Shown: positions 6,480 through 14,101 of the stretch, in pieces
Layout: each line of letters opens with the position of its first letter
Position numbering within the stretch: position 1 is the stretch's first letter
Source: Spirochaetia bacterium UBA6919
GTDB taxonomy: Bacteria > Spirochaetota > UBA6919
Assembly: GCA_002450905.1 (NCBI GenBank)
Contig: DKAT01000096.1
Location: 1-17,894 of the forward strand
Length of the DNA stretch: 17,894 nucleotides
Reading direction: 5' to 3'
Made by a program: the position numbers and the translations under genes
The notes under the pieces: generated by a model
Database searches by the model: none
Told to the model about the DNA's origin: nothing
Seen by the model: only the letters and a program-made list of their open reading frames with translations

Positions 6480-7874
6480 TTATCGACCTTTTAACTTTGT
6501 TTTCTTCATAAATCCATCCATATGTCGTGTTAATAAATGGGATTCAATTTGCCTTGAGACTTCGAGACCCACCCCAACCATGATGAGCAGGGAGGTTCCA
6601 CCCATTAAATATGCAAAAGCTCTTTCACTCTGGAGGATTGGGACAAATTGCATGATAATATCCGGGAAAACTGCTACGAAACCAATAAATATTGAACCTG
6701 GCAAAGTGATTCTATTAAGAACCTTGGACAGATATCCAGAAGTATGCTGTCCTGGACGTATACCGGGAATAAATCCACCTTCTTTTTTTAAGCGATCTGC
6801 TATGTCTACAGGGTTAAAAATTATAATAGTATAAAAATATGCAAAGAAAATCACTAATAACATATAAAATATAACGTATGTTAATTTACCAGGTGATAAA
6901 TGATTTGCAATTGTCATGAGAACAGTGGATTGTCCACCTGCACCGATAAATCCTATGATTTGAGTTGGAAATAAAATAACTGATGATGCAAAGATGATAG
7001 CCATTACACCAGCAGGATTTATTTTAAAAGGGATATGCGTGGACTGGGCACCATACATACGATTCCCGATAACTCTTTTTGCGTACTGTACAGGTATTTT
7101 ACGGGTTGCCATATTTTCAGCAACGACAAGACCTACAATGATAGCAAAGATTACAAAGATCACAACTAACATAATGACATTAGTACTGTCTTCTGCGGCA
7201 AATTTATCACCAGTAACAAGATTTTTTATAGATACAGGTAATCGAGCTACAATACCAGCAAAGATAAGAAGTGATACTCCATTACTAATCCCTTTTTCAG
7301 TAATTCTTTCACCCATCCAAAGTAAAAACATAGTTCCTGTTGTTGTTGTAAGAATAAACATTAATCTGAAACTGATGGTCATTTCATTATTAGGGATAAT
7401 ATTTATATAAGTACCTAATTCATCGATAAAAACACCATTTGGATGACTCGATAAGATTTGTTTTTCAAATAGGAACAACAAACCGATTGCTTGAATAATA
7501 CATAGTACAAGTGTACCATATTTTGTATACATTTCAATTTTTTTTTGTCCGTAACTTCCTTCTTTAGAAAGTTTATCTAGACTTGGAAGAACTACTTTCA
7601 AGAGTTGCATGATAATTGAGGAGCTAATATATGGCATTATCCCCAAAGCAAATATAGCAAATTGTCCAAGGGCACCACCTGTAAATAGATTAATCATCTC
7701 AAAAAAGTTTTGTTTACCCGAAATATCTGTGACAGCTTTCAACAAGGCTAGAGTGTTAATACCTGGAACTGGGATATTTGCACCAATGCGAAACACCGCT
7801 AATAATAATAGAGTAAAGATCAGTCGATCCCTTAATTCTTTGATTGAAAAAATATTGGTAAAAACATTAGCCAT
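6480..7874 (-). CDS. secY: Protein translocase subunit SecY
   Basis: 464 residues with ten hydrophobic segments, the central channel of the Sec translocon in the inner membrane. Visible features: N-terminal FSIKELRDRLIFTLLLLAVFRIGANIPVPGI (start of TM1), the plug and TM2 region at about 66-92 (GGALGQFAIFALGIMPYISSS), the cytoplasmic loop RKIPVQYAKR at 258-267, and the C5 loop GFIPGIRPG at 369-377 that contacts SecA and ribosomes. The GAGGAAT site precedes the ATG. It follows rplO by 28 bp, the usual place at the end of the spc cluster. Length and motifs are normal. Confidence 0.98.
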   Translation of the reverse strand: MANVFTNIFSIKELRDRLIFTLLLLAVFRIGANIPVPGINTLALLKAVTDISGKQNFFEMINLFTGGALGQFAIFALGIMPYISSSIIMQLLKVVLPSLDKLSKEGSYGQKKIEMYTKYGTLVLCIIQAIGLLFLFEKQILSSHPNGVFIDELGTYINIIPNNEMTISFRLMFILTTTTGTMFLLWMGERITEKGISNGVSLLIFAGIVARLPVSIKNLVTGDKFAAEDSTNVIMLVVIFVIFAIIVGLVVAENMATRKIPVQYAKRVIGNRMYGAQSTHIPFKINPAGVMAIIFASSVILFPTQIIGFIGAGGQSTVLMTIANHLSPGKLTYVIFYMLLVIFFAYFYTIIIFNPVDIADRLKKEGGFIPGIRPGQHTSGYLSKVLNRITLPGSIFIGFVAVFPDIIMQFVPILQSERAFAYLMGGTSLLIMVGVGLEVSRQIESHLLTRHMDGFMKKTKLKGR

Positions 7875-7902
7875 TTTATTCCTCGATGAAATACAACGTT
7901 CT

Positions 7903-8352
7903 TTATTTTAAGACAGATTCGAAAGAAGCGCCTACTTTCTGAACTTTTTCCAGAGCTGATTTAGAAGCCATATTTAATTTTATTTTAAGTTTTTTTGATA
8001 AATCTCCGTTACCAAGGAGTTTAACATTAGTCGCATTTCTTTTAACAAGTCTTTTTTGAATAAGAACATCGATATTGATTTCATCCCCATCATTAAATTG
8101 ATTTAACTGAGAGATATTGATAATTTCAATGTCTTTTCTAAAGATATTTGTAAAACCACGTTTTGGAGTTCTTCTATACAAAGGCATTTGACCGCCTTCA
8201 AAACCCATATAAGGGCTTCCTTTCCCACCAGAACGAGCTTTTTGCCCCTTATTTCCTCTTCCAGATGTACATCCAAGACCACTACCTGGGCCACGTCCAA
8301 CACGTTTTCGATTTCTTTTGGAACCTCTTGATGATTTTAATGTAAAGTCCAT
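7903..8352 (-). CDS. rplO: 50S ribosomal protein L15
   Basis: 149 residues using the ATG at 8352 (MDFTLKSSRGSKRNRKR). An in-frame upstream start at 8376 would add eight residues but lies inside rpmD. The chosen start has AAAGGT eight bases upstream and matches the family N-terminus. L15 binds 23S rRNA during late 50S assembly. Motifs: RVGRGPGSGLGCTSGRGNKGQKARSGG at about 17-43 (Gly/Arg-rich rRNA-binding tail), GFEGGQMPLYRRTPKRGF, then the C-terminal globular part ending KVGASFESVLK. It lies 13 bp after rpmD and 28 bp before secY. Confidence 0.96.
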   Translation of the reverse strand: MDFTLKSSRGSKRNRKRVGRGPGSGLGCTSGRGNKGQKARSGGKGSPYMGFEGGQMPLYRRTPKRGFTNIFRKDIEIINISQLNQFNDGDEINIDVLIQKRLVKRNATNVKLLGNGDLSKKLKIKLNMASKSALEKVQKVGASFESVLK

Positions 8353-8365
8353 GATTCTACCTTTG

Positions 8366-8548
8366 TTATTCCACAATTTTAATTAAATGTTTAACTTTAT
8401 TAATCATACCTATGGTAGCCGGATTATTTTTCTTTGTTACAACATGATTTATTTTACGTAATCCAAGAGCTTTAATAGTTTCTTTATGTTTTTTGGGTTT
8501 ACCAATGGTACTTCGTATTAATTGAATTTTTATTTCATCTTTACTCAT
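8366..8548 (-). CDS. rpmD: 50S ribosomal protein L30
   Basis: 60 residues, usual length for bacterial L30. It carries the family pattern KIQLIRSTIGKPKKHKETIKALGLRKINH followed by a short second half ending MINKVKHLIKIVE. L30 is a small ferredoxin-fold protein on the 50S surface that contacts 5S-associated rRNA. The ATG has AGGT upstream. It is 12 bp after rpsE and 13 bp before rplO, in the standard spc order. Nothing unusual. Confidence 0.95.
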   Translation of the reverse strand: MSKDEIKIQLIRSTIGKPKKHKETIKALGLRKINHVVTKKNNPATIGMINKVKHLIKIVE

Positions 8549-8560
8549 ATTAATTACCTA

Positions 8561-9064
8561 TTATTTGAATATTTCCATTATTTTTTTTCCTCTCTTCTCT
8601 GCTTCCACTTTTGCACTTTTAAGAGATTTCAATCCTTCAAAAGTAGCTTTGACAACATTAATAGCGTTTCTTGTGCCTTGTACTTTTGAGAGTATATCAT
8701 GTACTCCAGCATATTCAAGAAGAGTTCTGACAGCTCCACCTGCAATCAAACCAGTACCAGGAGTTGCAGGTTTCATCCATACTTTACCACTACTAAATTT
8801 TCCAATAACTTCATGGGGGATTGTACCATTTTTCAGATTTATTTCAACAATATTTCGCTTTGCATCTTCAACAGCTTTACTAATAGCATCAGGAACTTCA
8901 TTTGCCTTTCCAAAGCCAATACCAACGTGTTTTTCTTTATCACCAACAACCATTAAGGCACTGAAACTAAATCTTCGACCACCCTTAACAACTTTTGCGC
9001 ATCGATTCAATTTAACAAGCTTCTCACTTAGATTTAAAGTGCCAGCATCAATTTTCCCTCTCAT
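8561..9064 (-). CDS. rpsE: 30S ribosomal protein S5
   Basis: 167 residues, normal length. S5 has an N-terminal double-stranded RNA-binding domain (about 12-75: EKLVKLNRCAKVVKGGRRFSF, VGIGFGKANEVPDAISKAVEDAKR) and a C-terminal domain with PATPGTGLIAGGAVRTLLEYAGVHDILSKVQGTRN. It acts in decoding accuracy and mRNA entry near S3 and S4. The GRRFSFSAL loop, where spectinomycin-resistance changes arise in E. coli, is intact. Strong AAGGTGGA precedes the ATG. It lies 16 bp after rplR. Confidence 0.97.
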   Translation of the reverse strand: MRGKIDAGTLNLSEKLVKLNRCAKVVKGGRRFSFSALMVVGDKEKHVGIGFGKANEVPDAISKAVEDAKRNIVEINLKNGTIPHEVIGKFSSGKVWMKPATPGTGLIAGGAVRTLLEYAGVHDILSKVQGTRNAINVVKATFEGLKSLKSAKVEAEKRGKKIMEIFK

Positions 9065-9080
9065 TATTCCACCTTTATAT

Positions 9081-9443
9081 TTAGAAAATTAAACCTTCTT
9101 CCCGGCATGCATCAGCAAGTGCTTTTACCTTACCGTGATATTTATAACCATTTCTATCAAACACAATGGTCGTAATATTATTTTTTTTTGCTCTTTGAGC
9201 AAGTAATTTACCAACTTTTTTTGCGTATTCAATATTACAATGATGGAATTTAGTCTCTCTTAATTCTTTTTCAAGGGTAGAAGCAGAGCATATCGTTTTG
9301 TGATTGTCATCATTAATAATTTGAGCATAAATATTTGAAGAACTCTTAAATACACTAAGACGTGGTCTTTGAGAAGTTCCCCGTAGATTTTGTCTGATCG
9401 ATAATTTCTTTCTAAACCTTTTTTTAATTTTATCAATAACCAT
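9081..9443 (-). CDS. rplR: 50S ribosomal protein L18
   Basis: 120 residues. L18 binds 5S rRNA and helps place it in the central protuberance with L5. Motifs: KRFRKKLSIRQNLRGTSQRPRLSVFKSSSNIYAQIIND in the first 45 residues, and FDRNGYKYHGKVKALADACREEGLIF at the C-terminus. The middle contains a run of nine A (9181-9189) encoding part of AKKNN, which keeps the frame. AGGA lies upstream of the ATG; 13 bp after rplF, 16 bp before rpsE. Normal length. Confidence 0.96.
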   Translation of the reverse strand: MVIDKIKKRFRKKLSIRQNLRGTSQRPRLSVFKSSSNIYAQIINDDNHKTICSASTLEKELRETKFHHCNIEYAKKVGKLLAQRAKKNNITTIVFDRNGYKYHGKVKALADACREEGLIF

Positions 9444-9456
9444 GGTGATTTCCTAT

Positions 9457-9996
9457 TTATTTTTTTGATGATTTACCAGCTTTGGTTCTAATAACTTCTT
9501 CAGCATATTTAATCCCCTTTTTCTTGTATGGCTCAGGGGGTCGGATCTTTCTTATAAGAGCTGCTGTTTGACCAATCAATTGTTTATCATGACTTGTTAA
9601 CGTGATTTTCGTAGTATCTTCTACTGTACAAGAAACACCTTTTGGGAGTACAAATTCAACTGGATGAGAGAATCCGATAGAAAATGTAATTAAATTATCT
9701 TTGGCTTGAGCACGATAACCAACTCCATTAAGTTCCAATTTGCGTGTAAATCCTTCATTCACACCGACCAGCATATTATTTAACAGACTCCAGTATAATC
9801 CATGAAGAGCTTTGTGATTTTTACTGTTACTAGCCCTTTTTACAGTTATTCTTGAATTTTCATTTATAACATCAATACCTGGTTTAACGTTCTGGATCAA
9901 TTCACCTTTCGGCCCTTTAACTTTCAAGAACCCTTTATCAAAGGTAACTTCAACCCCAGCAGGAACTGTAATTTCTTTATTACCCAATCGTGACAT
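9457..9996 (-). CDS. rplF: 50S ribosomal protein L6
   Basis: 179 residues with the two L6 repeats. The N-terminal one begins MSRLGNKEITVPAGVEVTF and contains KGPKGEL; the second includes LNGVGYRAQ, FSIGFSHPVEF and the signature tail IRKIRPPEPYKKKGIKYAEEVIRTKAGKS. L6 binds the sarcin-ricin loop region and supports factor binding. An AGGTTATT site precedes the ATG. Only 6 bp separate it from rpsH, so the two are likely translationally coupled. Confidence 0.97.
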   Translation of the reverse strand: MSRLGNKEITVPAGVEVTFDKGFLKVKGPKGELIQNVKPGIDVINENSRITVKRASNSKNHKALHGLYWSLLNNMLVGVNEGFTRKLELNGVGYRAQAKDNLITFSIGFSHPVEFVLPKGVSCTVEDTTKITLTSHDKQLIGQTAALIRKIRPPEPYKKKGIKYAEEVIRTKAGKSSKK

Positions 9997-10002
9997 AATA
10001 AC

Positions 10003-10395
10003 CTACCATATATAACATAGAATTTCACCACCAATTTTCCACTCCTCTCTTGCCCGTTTGCCTGTTGTAATACCTTTTGAAGTGGAAATTATAACAACAC
10101 CCAATCCGTTCAATAATCTAGGGATATCCTTAGCTTTTTTATATATACGAAGACCTGGTTTACTTACGCGTTTTATTTCTTCAATTCCAGGAGTGTTGTT
10201 ATCCAGATATTTTAAAAAGATTCGTATATAACTTTTTTTCTTATCCTCAATCAATTTAAAATTTTTAATAAATCCTTCATTTTTAAAAATCTTTAATATT
10301 TCAAGTTTTATCTTGGACAAAGGAATATCGACCTTTTCATGTCTTGCTTTTGAAGCATTTTTTATCATAGAAATCATATTTGCTATAGGATCCAT
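10003..10395 (-). CDS. rpsH: 30S ribosomal protein S8
   Basis: 130 residues from ATG 10395 (MDPIANMISMIKNASK). A longer reading from 10413 would overlap rpsN and lacks a proper ribosome site; AGAGAGG stands seven bases before 10395 and the family N-terminus fits there. S8 binds the central domain of 16S rRNA and, in E. coli, represses the spc operon. The C-terminal half has SKPGLRIYKKAKDIPRLLNGLGVVIISTSKGI and ends WKIGGEILCYIW, the usual S8 tail. It sits 11 bp after rpsN and 6 bp before rplF. Confidence 0.97.
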   Translation of the reverse strand: MDPIANMISMIKNASKARHEKVDIPLSKIKLEILKIFKNEGFIKNFKLIEDKKKSYIRIFLKYLDNNTPGIEEIKRVSKPGLRIYKKAKDIPRLLNGLGVVIISTSKGITTGKRAREEWKIGGEILCYIW

Positions 10396-10406
10396 ATTAA
10401 ACCTCT

Positions 10407-10592
10407 CTACCAACTTGATTTAGTAACGCCAGGGATTTGCCCTTCATTGGCTAGTTTTCGAAAACAAATTCTACACATTTTGAACTTTCTAATATAACCT
10501 CTCGGTCTTCCACAGATAAGACATCTGTTGTATTCACGGGTTTTAAACTTTTGTTTACGTTTTTGTTTTTCTATTAATGATTTTTTAGCCAT
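10407..10592 (-). CDS. rpsN: 30S ribosomal protein S14, zinc-binding (type Z)
   Basis: 61 residues from ATG 10592 (MAKKSLIEKQKRK); GAGGT is placed just upstream. An in-frame longer reading from 10628 runs into the end of rplE and is not credible. Four cysteines, C24, C27, C40 and C43 (RCLICGR and MCRICFR), form a zinc ribbon, so this is the short, zinc-dependent S14 type. The end GQIPGVTKSSW is the conserved S14 tail. S14 is added late to the 30S head. It lies 13 bp after rplE and 11 bp before rpsH. Confidence 0.97.
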   Translation of the reverse strand: MAKKSLIEKQKRKQKFKTREYNRCLICGRPRGYIRKFKMCRICFRKLANEGQIPGVTKSSW

Positions 10593-10605
10593 ATATACCT
10601 CATAT

Positions 10606-11145
10606 TTACTTTCTGAAAGGCATTCCAAAGTGTTTTAAAAGTGATTTTGCTTCATCATCTGAGTTTGCAGAAGTTACAAAAGTAATATCCATCCCATTTA
10701 TAAGTTCTACTTTATCATAATTAATTTCAGGAAAGATAATTTGTTCCTTGATACCTAAAGTATAATTTCCTCTCCCGTCGAATGCTTTCCCAGAAACACC
10801 TTTAAAGTCTCTTACCCGTGGTAGTGCAATATTTACAAGGCGATCGAGGAATTCATACATTATTTTTCCTCTTAAGGTTACTTTGCAGCCAATTGCGTTA
10901 CCTTCCCTTAATTTAAAGTTTGAAATTGATTTACGTGCAAAGGTTTTGACAGCTCGTTGCCCAGTTATATTTGAAAGTTCTTCTACAGCAGTATCCAAGA
11001 TTTTTTTATTGTCTAATGCCTTTCCCATCCCACGATTAACAACAATTTTCTTAAGTCTGGGTACTTGCATCTTATTTTTATAATTATTTTCTTTCATTAA
11101 TGCAGGATGGATATCTTTTTTAAATTTTTCATAGAGTCTTGCCAT
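10606..11145 (-). CDS. rplE: 50S ribosomal protein L5
   Basis: 179 residues, normal length. L5 binds 5S rRNA and contacts the 30S head through an intersubunit bridge. Motifs: MQVPRLKKIVVNRGMG at about 26-41, ITGQRAVKTFARKSISNFKLREG near 61-83, RVRDFKGVSGKAFDGRGNYTLG, and the end AKSLLKHFGMPFRK. Many relatives have NMG where this one has NRG. The ATG has only a weak ribosome site (GTGAGAA). It is 19 bp after rplX; rpsN starts 13 bp after its stop. Confidence 0.97.
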   Translation of the reverse strand: MARLYEKFKKDIHPALMKENNYKNKMQVPRLKKIVVNRGMGKALDNKKILDTAVEELSNITGQRAVKTFARKSISNFKLREGNAIGCKVTLRGKIMYEFLDRLVNIALPRVRDFKGVSGKAFDGRGNYTLGIKEQIIFPEINYDKVELINGMDITFVTSANSDDEAKSLLKHFGMPFRK

Positions 11146-11164
11146 ATAATATTCTCACTTCAAA

Positions 11165-11518
11165 TTAAACTTTATCAAATTTATGACCACATCGGTGACA
11201 TGAACGTATTTTTTTATTTTCTTGTCGTTCAAGTTTAATACGAACACCTTTTTTACAATCTGGACAAAGTATCATAACATTCGAAACCTGTATGAGGGCA
11301 GGAATTTCAACTTTTTCACCTACCTGGCGCTGTTGTGAAGCTCTTCTGTGCTTAGTTACCATATTAATACCTTGCACCTGGATCTTGCCTTTCTTCCTGT
11401 TTACAAGTTGTATAGTACCAGTCTTTCCCTTATCACGGCCAGTGATAACCTGGACATTATCACCTTTTTTTAGTTTGATATTATAATCAATTACAGGTTT
11501 TCCAAATGATTTATTCAT
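11165..11518 (-). CDS. rplX: 50S ribosomal protein L24 with zinc ribbon
   Basis: 117 residues. The KOW motif region (LKKGDNVQVITGRDKGKTGTI at 16-36) binds 23S rRNA early in 50S assembly near the tunnel exit. The C-terminus has two cysteine pairs, C85/C88 (CPDC) and C107/C110 (CHRC), forming a zinc ribbon known from many L24 proteins such as that of Thermus but lost in E. coli. GAGG lies upstream of the ATG. It is 7 bp after rplN and 19 bp before rplE, the standard order. Confidence 0.96.
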   Translation of the reverse strand: MNKSFGKPVIDYNIKLKKGDNVQVITGRDKGKTGTIQLVNRKKGKIQVQGINMVTKHRRASQQRQVGEKVEIPALIQVSNVMILCPDCKKGVRIKLERQENKKIRSCHRCGHKFDKV

Positions 11519-11525
11519 AATTTCC

Positions 11526-11894
11526 TCATACTACTTCTGGAGCAAGAGAGACAATTTTCATGAAATTTCTGTCACGCAACTCTCTGGCAACGGGTCCGAA
11601 AATACGGGTACCCCGTGGATTGTTATTATTATCAATTAACACAACGGAATTATTATCAAATCTTAAAATAGTTCCATCATTCCGTTTGATTTCTTTAGTA
11701 GTTCTTACAACAACAGCTTTTAAAACATTTTTCTTTTTTACAGACATGTTTGGGATTGCAGATTTAACAGCGACAACGATAATGTCACCTACTTTAGCAT
11801 ATCTTTTTTTTGACCCACCAAGAATTTTGATACATTGAACCTTTTTTGCACCGCTATTATCTGCAACGTCTAGTATAGTTTGCACCTGAATCAT
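11526..11894 (-). CDS. rplN: 50S ribosomal protein L14
   Basis: 122 residues, the usual length. L14 is a beta-barrel protein at the subunit interface next to L19. Nearly all family motifs are present: MIQVQTILDVADNSGAKKVQCIKILGG at the start, GDIIVVAVKSAIPN, then RFDNNSVVLIDNNNNPRGTRIFGPVARELR, and the C-terminal FMKIVSLAPEVV. A GGGG-containing ribosome site stands upstream of the ATG. It follows rpsQ by 12 bp. Confidence 0.98.
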   Translation of the reverse strand: MIQVQTILDVADNSGAKKVQCIKILGGSKKRYAKVGDIIVVAVKSAIPNMSVKKKNVLKAVVVRTTKEIKRNDGTILRFDNNSVVLIDNNNNPRGTRIFGPVARELRDRNFMKIVSLAPEVV

Positions 11895-11906
11895 AAATTA
11901 CAGCCC

Positions 11907-12164
11907 CTATTTCTTGGATAAAATTTCTTTTAATCTAAATGATTTATCTTTGCTAATTGGACGACACTCGATAATTTGAACCACATCACCTATTTTGGCA
12001 GAATTTTTTTCATCATGAGCCTTAAATTTTTTTGATTTAACCATATATTTTTTATAAATGGGATGTGCTTTTGATTTTTTTACAAGGACTACAATAGTTT
12101 TATCCATCTTATCGCTGACTACAACACCTTCAAAAATTCTTTTATATGATAGTGTTTTTTCCAT
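11907..12164 (-). CDS. rpsQ: 30S ribosomal protein S17
   Basis: 85 residues with the S17 OB-fold pattern: FEGVVVSDKMDKTIVVLVK at about 11-29, HPIYKKYMVKSKKFKAHDE, and GDVVQIIECRPISKDKSFRL. S17 is a primary 16S rRNA-binding protein of the 30S body. AGGAT lies upstream of the ATG. It is 9 bp after rpmC and begins the spc part of the cluster here. Nothing unusual. Confidence 0.97.
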   Translation of the reverse strand: MEKTLSYKRIFEGVVVSDKMDKTIVVLVKKSKAHPIYKKYMVKSKKFKAHDEKNSAKIGDVVQIIECRPISKDKSFRLKEILSKK

Positions 12165-12173
12165 AAATTTATC

Positions 12174-12380
12174 CTATTTATCCCCTAATTTATCAAGTTC
12201 ATATTTCCTGATCATAGTCTTAACCCTTGCTATATCTTTACGTACAAATTTAATTCTGGCAGGATTACTAACACTACTTAATACTTCATTAAATCTAATA
12301 TTTCTTTTCTCTTCAGAAAGATCTTTTAGAAATGATCTTAATTCATCGATTGTTTTATCTTTTAATTCGGATTTTTTCAT
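12174..12380 (-). CDS. rpmC: 50S ribosomal protein L29
   Basis: 68 residues, two long helices as in all L29 proteins. Motifs: MKKSELKDKTIDELRSFLKDLSEEKRNIRF and the second-helix stretch NPARIKFVRKDIARVKTMIRKYE. It lies near the tunnel exit beside L23 and contributes to the site where trigger factor and signal recognition particle dock. Its ATG overlaps the rplP stop by 4 bp (ATGA), the only overlap inside the ribosomal block, so translation is probably coupled to L16. Confidence 0.96.
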   Translation of the reverse strand: MKKSELKDKTIDELRSFLKDLSEEKRNIRFNEVLSSVSNPARIKFVRKDIARVKTMIRKYELDKLGDK

Positions 12381-12790
12381 TTTTCCAACCTTGACACAAT
12401 TTTAGTTTTGATTGGTAATTTGAATGCTGCAAGACGCAGAGCATCTTTTGCTAAATCTTCTTCAACTCCAGCAACTTCAAACATAATTCTACCTGGTTTA
12501 ATTTTACAAACCCATGCTTCAGGATTACCCTTTCCTTTACCCATTCTAGTTTCAGCTGGCTTTTTAGTATATGGAAAATCAGGAAATATTCTTAGGTAAA
12601 CCTTTCCACCTCTTTTCATATGTCTAGTCATCGCAACACGGGCAGCTTCAATTTGACGATTTGTAATAAATCCTGGCTCCATTGCACTTAGACCTAATTC
12701 TCCAAAATCAATAACATTTCCACGATTTGCAAGACCTTTCATACGACCGCGTTGTTTTTTTCTGAATTTCGTTCTTTTTGGCGTTAACAT
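12377..12790 (-). CDS. rplP: 50S ribosomal protein L16
   Basis: 137 residues. L16 helps form the A-site tRNA binding region of the 50S and is needed for late assembly. Motifs: MLTPKRTKFRKKQRGRMKG, the ITNRQIEAARVAMTRHMKRGG stretch, LRIFPDFPYTKKPAETRMGKGKG at about 66-88 and GRIMFEVAGV. The Arg of RMGKGKG (R82) corresponds to the hydroxylated Arg81 of E. coli. A GGAG site lies upstream. The last 4 bp overlap rpmC; it follows rpsC by 21 bp. Confidence 0.98.
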   Translation of the reverse strand: MLTPKRTKFRKKQRGRMKGLANRGNVIDFGELGLSAMEPGFITNRQIEAARVAMTRHMKRGGKVYLRIFPDFPYTKKPAETRMGKGKGNPEAWVCKIKPGRIMFEVAGVEEDLAKDALRLAAFKLPIKTKIVSRLEK

Positions 12791-12811
12791 ATTATACTCC
12801 GAAAATGTGGG

Positions 12812-13438
12812 TTATTTATAAACTTCACCTTTAAAAATCCAAACTTTTATACCTATTTTTCCAAATTGAGTGGTACTTTCAGCAAACCCATAATCAACAT
12901 CTGCTCTTAGTGTGTGAAGAGGGATTCTCCCTTCCTTATAGTGTTCTGTCCTTGCCATTTCTGCCCCTGCGAGTCTACCTGAAACGATAACTTTAATTCC
13001 CTTGGCACCTGATTTCATTGCATTCTGGATAGCTTGTTTCATAGCCCTTTTATGAGCTACACGACCTTCAATTTGTTTTGCGATTTGTGACGCGACCAAA
13101 CTAGCATTACTCGATGTATTTCTTAGTTCAATTATATTTAGCTGTAATTTTTTTTGTGATAGATTTTGTATATCTTTTTTTAAATTTTCTATATCACTTC
13201 CTTTTTTACCAATTACAAGCCCTGGTCTAGCTGTCATGATATTTACAGTAACTCTTTCAGGATAGCGAATTATTTCTATTTTACCTACTTCAGCGTTTTT
13301 TAATTTCTTTTTTAGGTAATTTTTTATTTTTAAATCTTCGTGAAGATAGTCTGCATATTCATTTTTTACATACCATTTTGAATCCCAACTATTTATGATT
13401 CCAAGTCTGAGACCAACTGGATTTACTTTTTGACCCAT
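12812..13438 (-). CDS. rpsC: 30S ribosomal protein S3
   Basis: 208 residues; the E. coli protein is 233, so this belongs to the shorter forms without a long C-terminal tail. Motifs: MGQKVNPVGLRLGII at the start, the KH domain with G77-K-K-G80 in RPGLVIGKKGSDI, VASQIAKQIEGRVAHKRAMKQAI and GRLAGAEMARTEHYKEGRIPLHTLRADVDYG. S3 lines the mRNA entry channel with S4 and S5 and helps unwind mRNA. GAGGAT precedes the ATG. It begins only 3 bp after rplV, so coupling is likely. Confidence 0.98.
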   Translation of the reverse strand: MGQKVNPVGLRLGIINSWDSKWYVKNEYADYLHEDLKIKNYLKKKLKNAEVGKIEIIRYPERVTVNIMTARPGLVIGKKGSDIENLKKDIQNLSQKKLQLNIIELRNTSSNASLVASQIAKQIEGRVAHKRAMKQAIQNAMKSGAKGIKVIVSGRLAGAEMARTEHYKEGRIPLHTLRADVDYGFAESTTQFGKIGIKVWIFKGEVYK

Positions 13439-13441
13439 AAA

Positions 13442-13783
13442 TTAATCCTCATTATCTGAAATAATAATTTTTAAATGACTGGTTGGCTTATTTATTCTAT
13501 CAGCATGACCTCTTGCCCTTGGTCTTATTCTTTTTAACGAAGGACCCTGATTAACATTAATTTCTTTTATAATCCAATTTTCTTCTCTGACTGCAGGTTC
13601 CTTATATGCCAAATTCGCACCAGCACTTTTAAGAGTTTTTTCCATGATACGAGCTCCTTTTTGAGGGAGATTTTCAAGGATACCAATAGCAGTGTTATAT
13701 TTTAATTTTCTAACTGCATTGGAAATTCGTCTTAATTTTTTTGTAGAGATTCTGTTAAATCTTGAAATAGAATATGCTTCCAT
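13442..13783 (-). CDS. rplV: 50S ribosomal protein L22
   Basis: 113 residues. L22 sends a beta-hairpin into the peptide exit tunnel, close to the macrolide site. Visible: RRISNAVRKLKYNTAIGILENLPQKGARIMEKTLKSAGANL in the globular part and QGPSLKRIRPRARGHADRINKPTSHL at about 80-105, which includes the hairpin tip. The ARGHADRI stretch has His where many relatives have Arg (GRA). The AGGT ribosome site is ten bases from the ATG. It lies 23 bp after rpsS and 3 bp before rpsC. Confidence 0.96.
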   Translation of the reverse strand: MEAYSISRFNRISTKKLRRISNAVRKLKYNTAIGILENLPQKGARIMEKTLKSAGANLAYKEPAVREENWIIKEINVNQGPSLKRIRPRARGHADRINKPTSHLKIIISDNED

Positions 13784-13806
13784 AACACTAACAACCTAAT
13801 ATTTTA

Positions 13807-14085
13807 TTATTTGCCCTTTGCTTTCTTGCTTCCTGCATGGCTTCTAAAAGTACGAGTAGGGGAAAATTCACCCAATTTATGTCCTATAAGCGATTCTGAA
13901 ATAAAAACAGGTACAAATGTTTTACCATTATAGACATTAATGGTATGACCAATCATATCTGGAATGATAGTTGAACTTCTAGACCATGTTTTAAGAGGTT
14001 TTTTTGAATTATCATTATTTTGTTTGACAATTTTTTTATATAATTTTTTATCGACGTATGGACCTTTATGTACAGATCTTGACAT
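13807..14085 (-). CDS. rpsS: 30S ribosomal protein S19
   Basis: 92 residues from ATG 14085 (MSRSVHKGPYVDKKL). A GTG at 14094 in frame would add three residues, but that GTG is itself part of the AGGTG ribosome site, so the ATG is preferred. S19 lies in the 30S head with S13 and contacts the A-site finger. Motifs: the KGP start, KTWSRSSTIIPDMIGHTINVYNGK, VFISESLIGHKLGEFSPTRTFRSHAGSKKAKGK. It is 16 bp after rplB. Confidence 0.98.
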   Translation of the reverse strand: MSRSVHKGPYVDKKLYKKIVKQNNDNSKKPLKTWSRSSTIIPDMIGHTINVYNGKTFVPVFISESLIGHKLGEFSPTRTFRSHAGSKKAKGK

Positions 14086-14101
14086 AAATAACACCTATTT
14101 A

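Noticed and set aside
6994..7410. Plus-strand open frame of 138 codons opposite secY
   Set aside because: It lies wholly inside a conserved SecY gene; its hydrophobic look is just the complement of membrane-helix codons.
8353..8376. Longer L15 reading with eight extra residues
   Set aside because: The start lies inside rpmD and the MDFTLKSS start has both the ribosome site and the family fit.
8565..9092. Plus-strand open frame of 175 codons opposite rpsE
   Set aside because: It is a mirror of a highly conserved S5 gene, has no ribosome site and shows no recognisable protein family; low GC coding bias readily opens the opposite frame.
10593..10628. Longer S14 reading with 12 extra N-terminal residues
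   Set aside because: It would overlap the end of rplE, does not match S14 proteins, and the internal ATG has the good ribosome site.
11165..11270. Zinc ribbon on L24 as a new fusion
   Set aside because: This C-terminal four-cysteine form is known for L24 in other bacteria such as Thermus.
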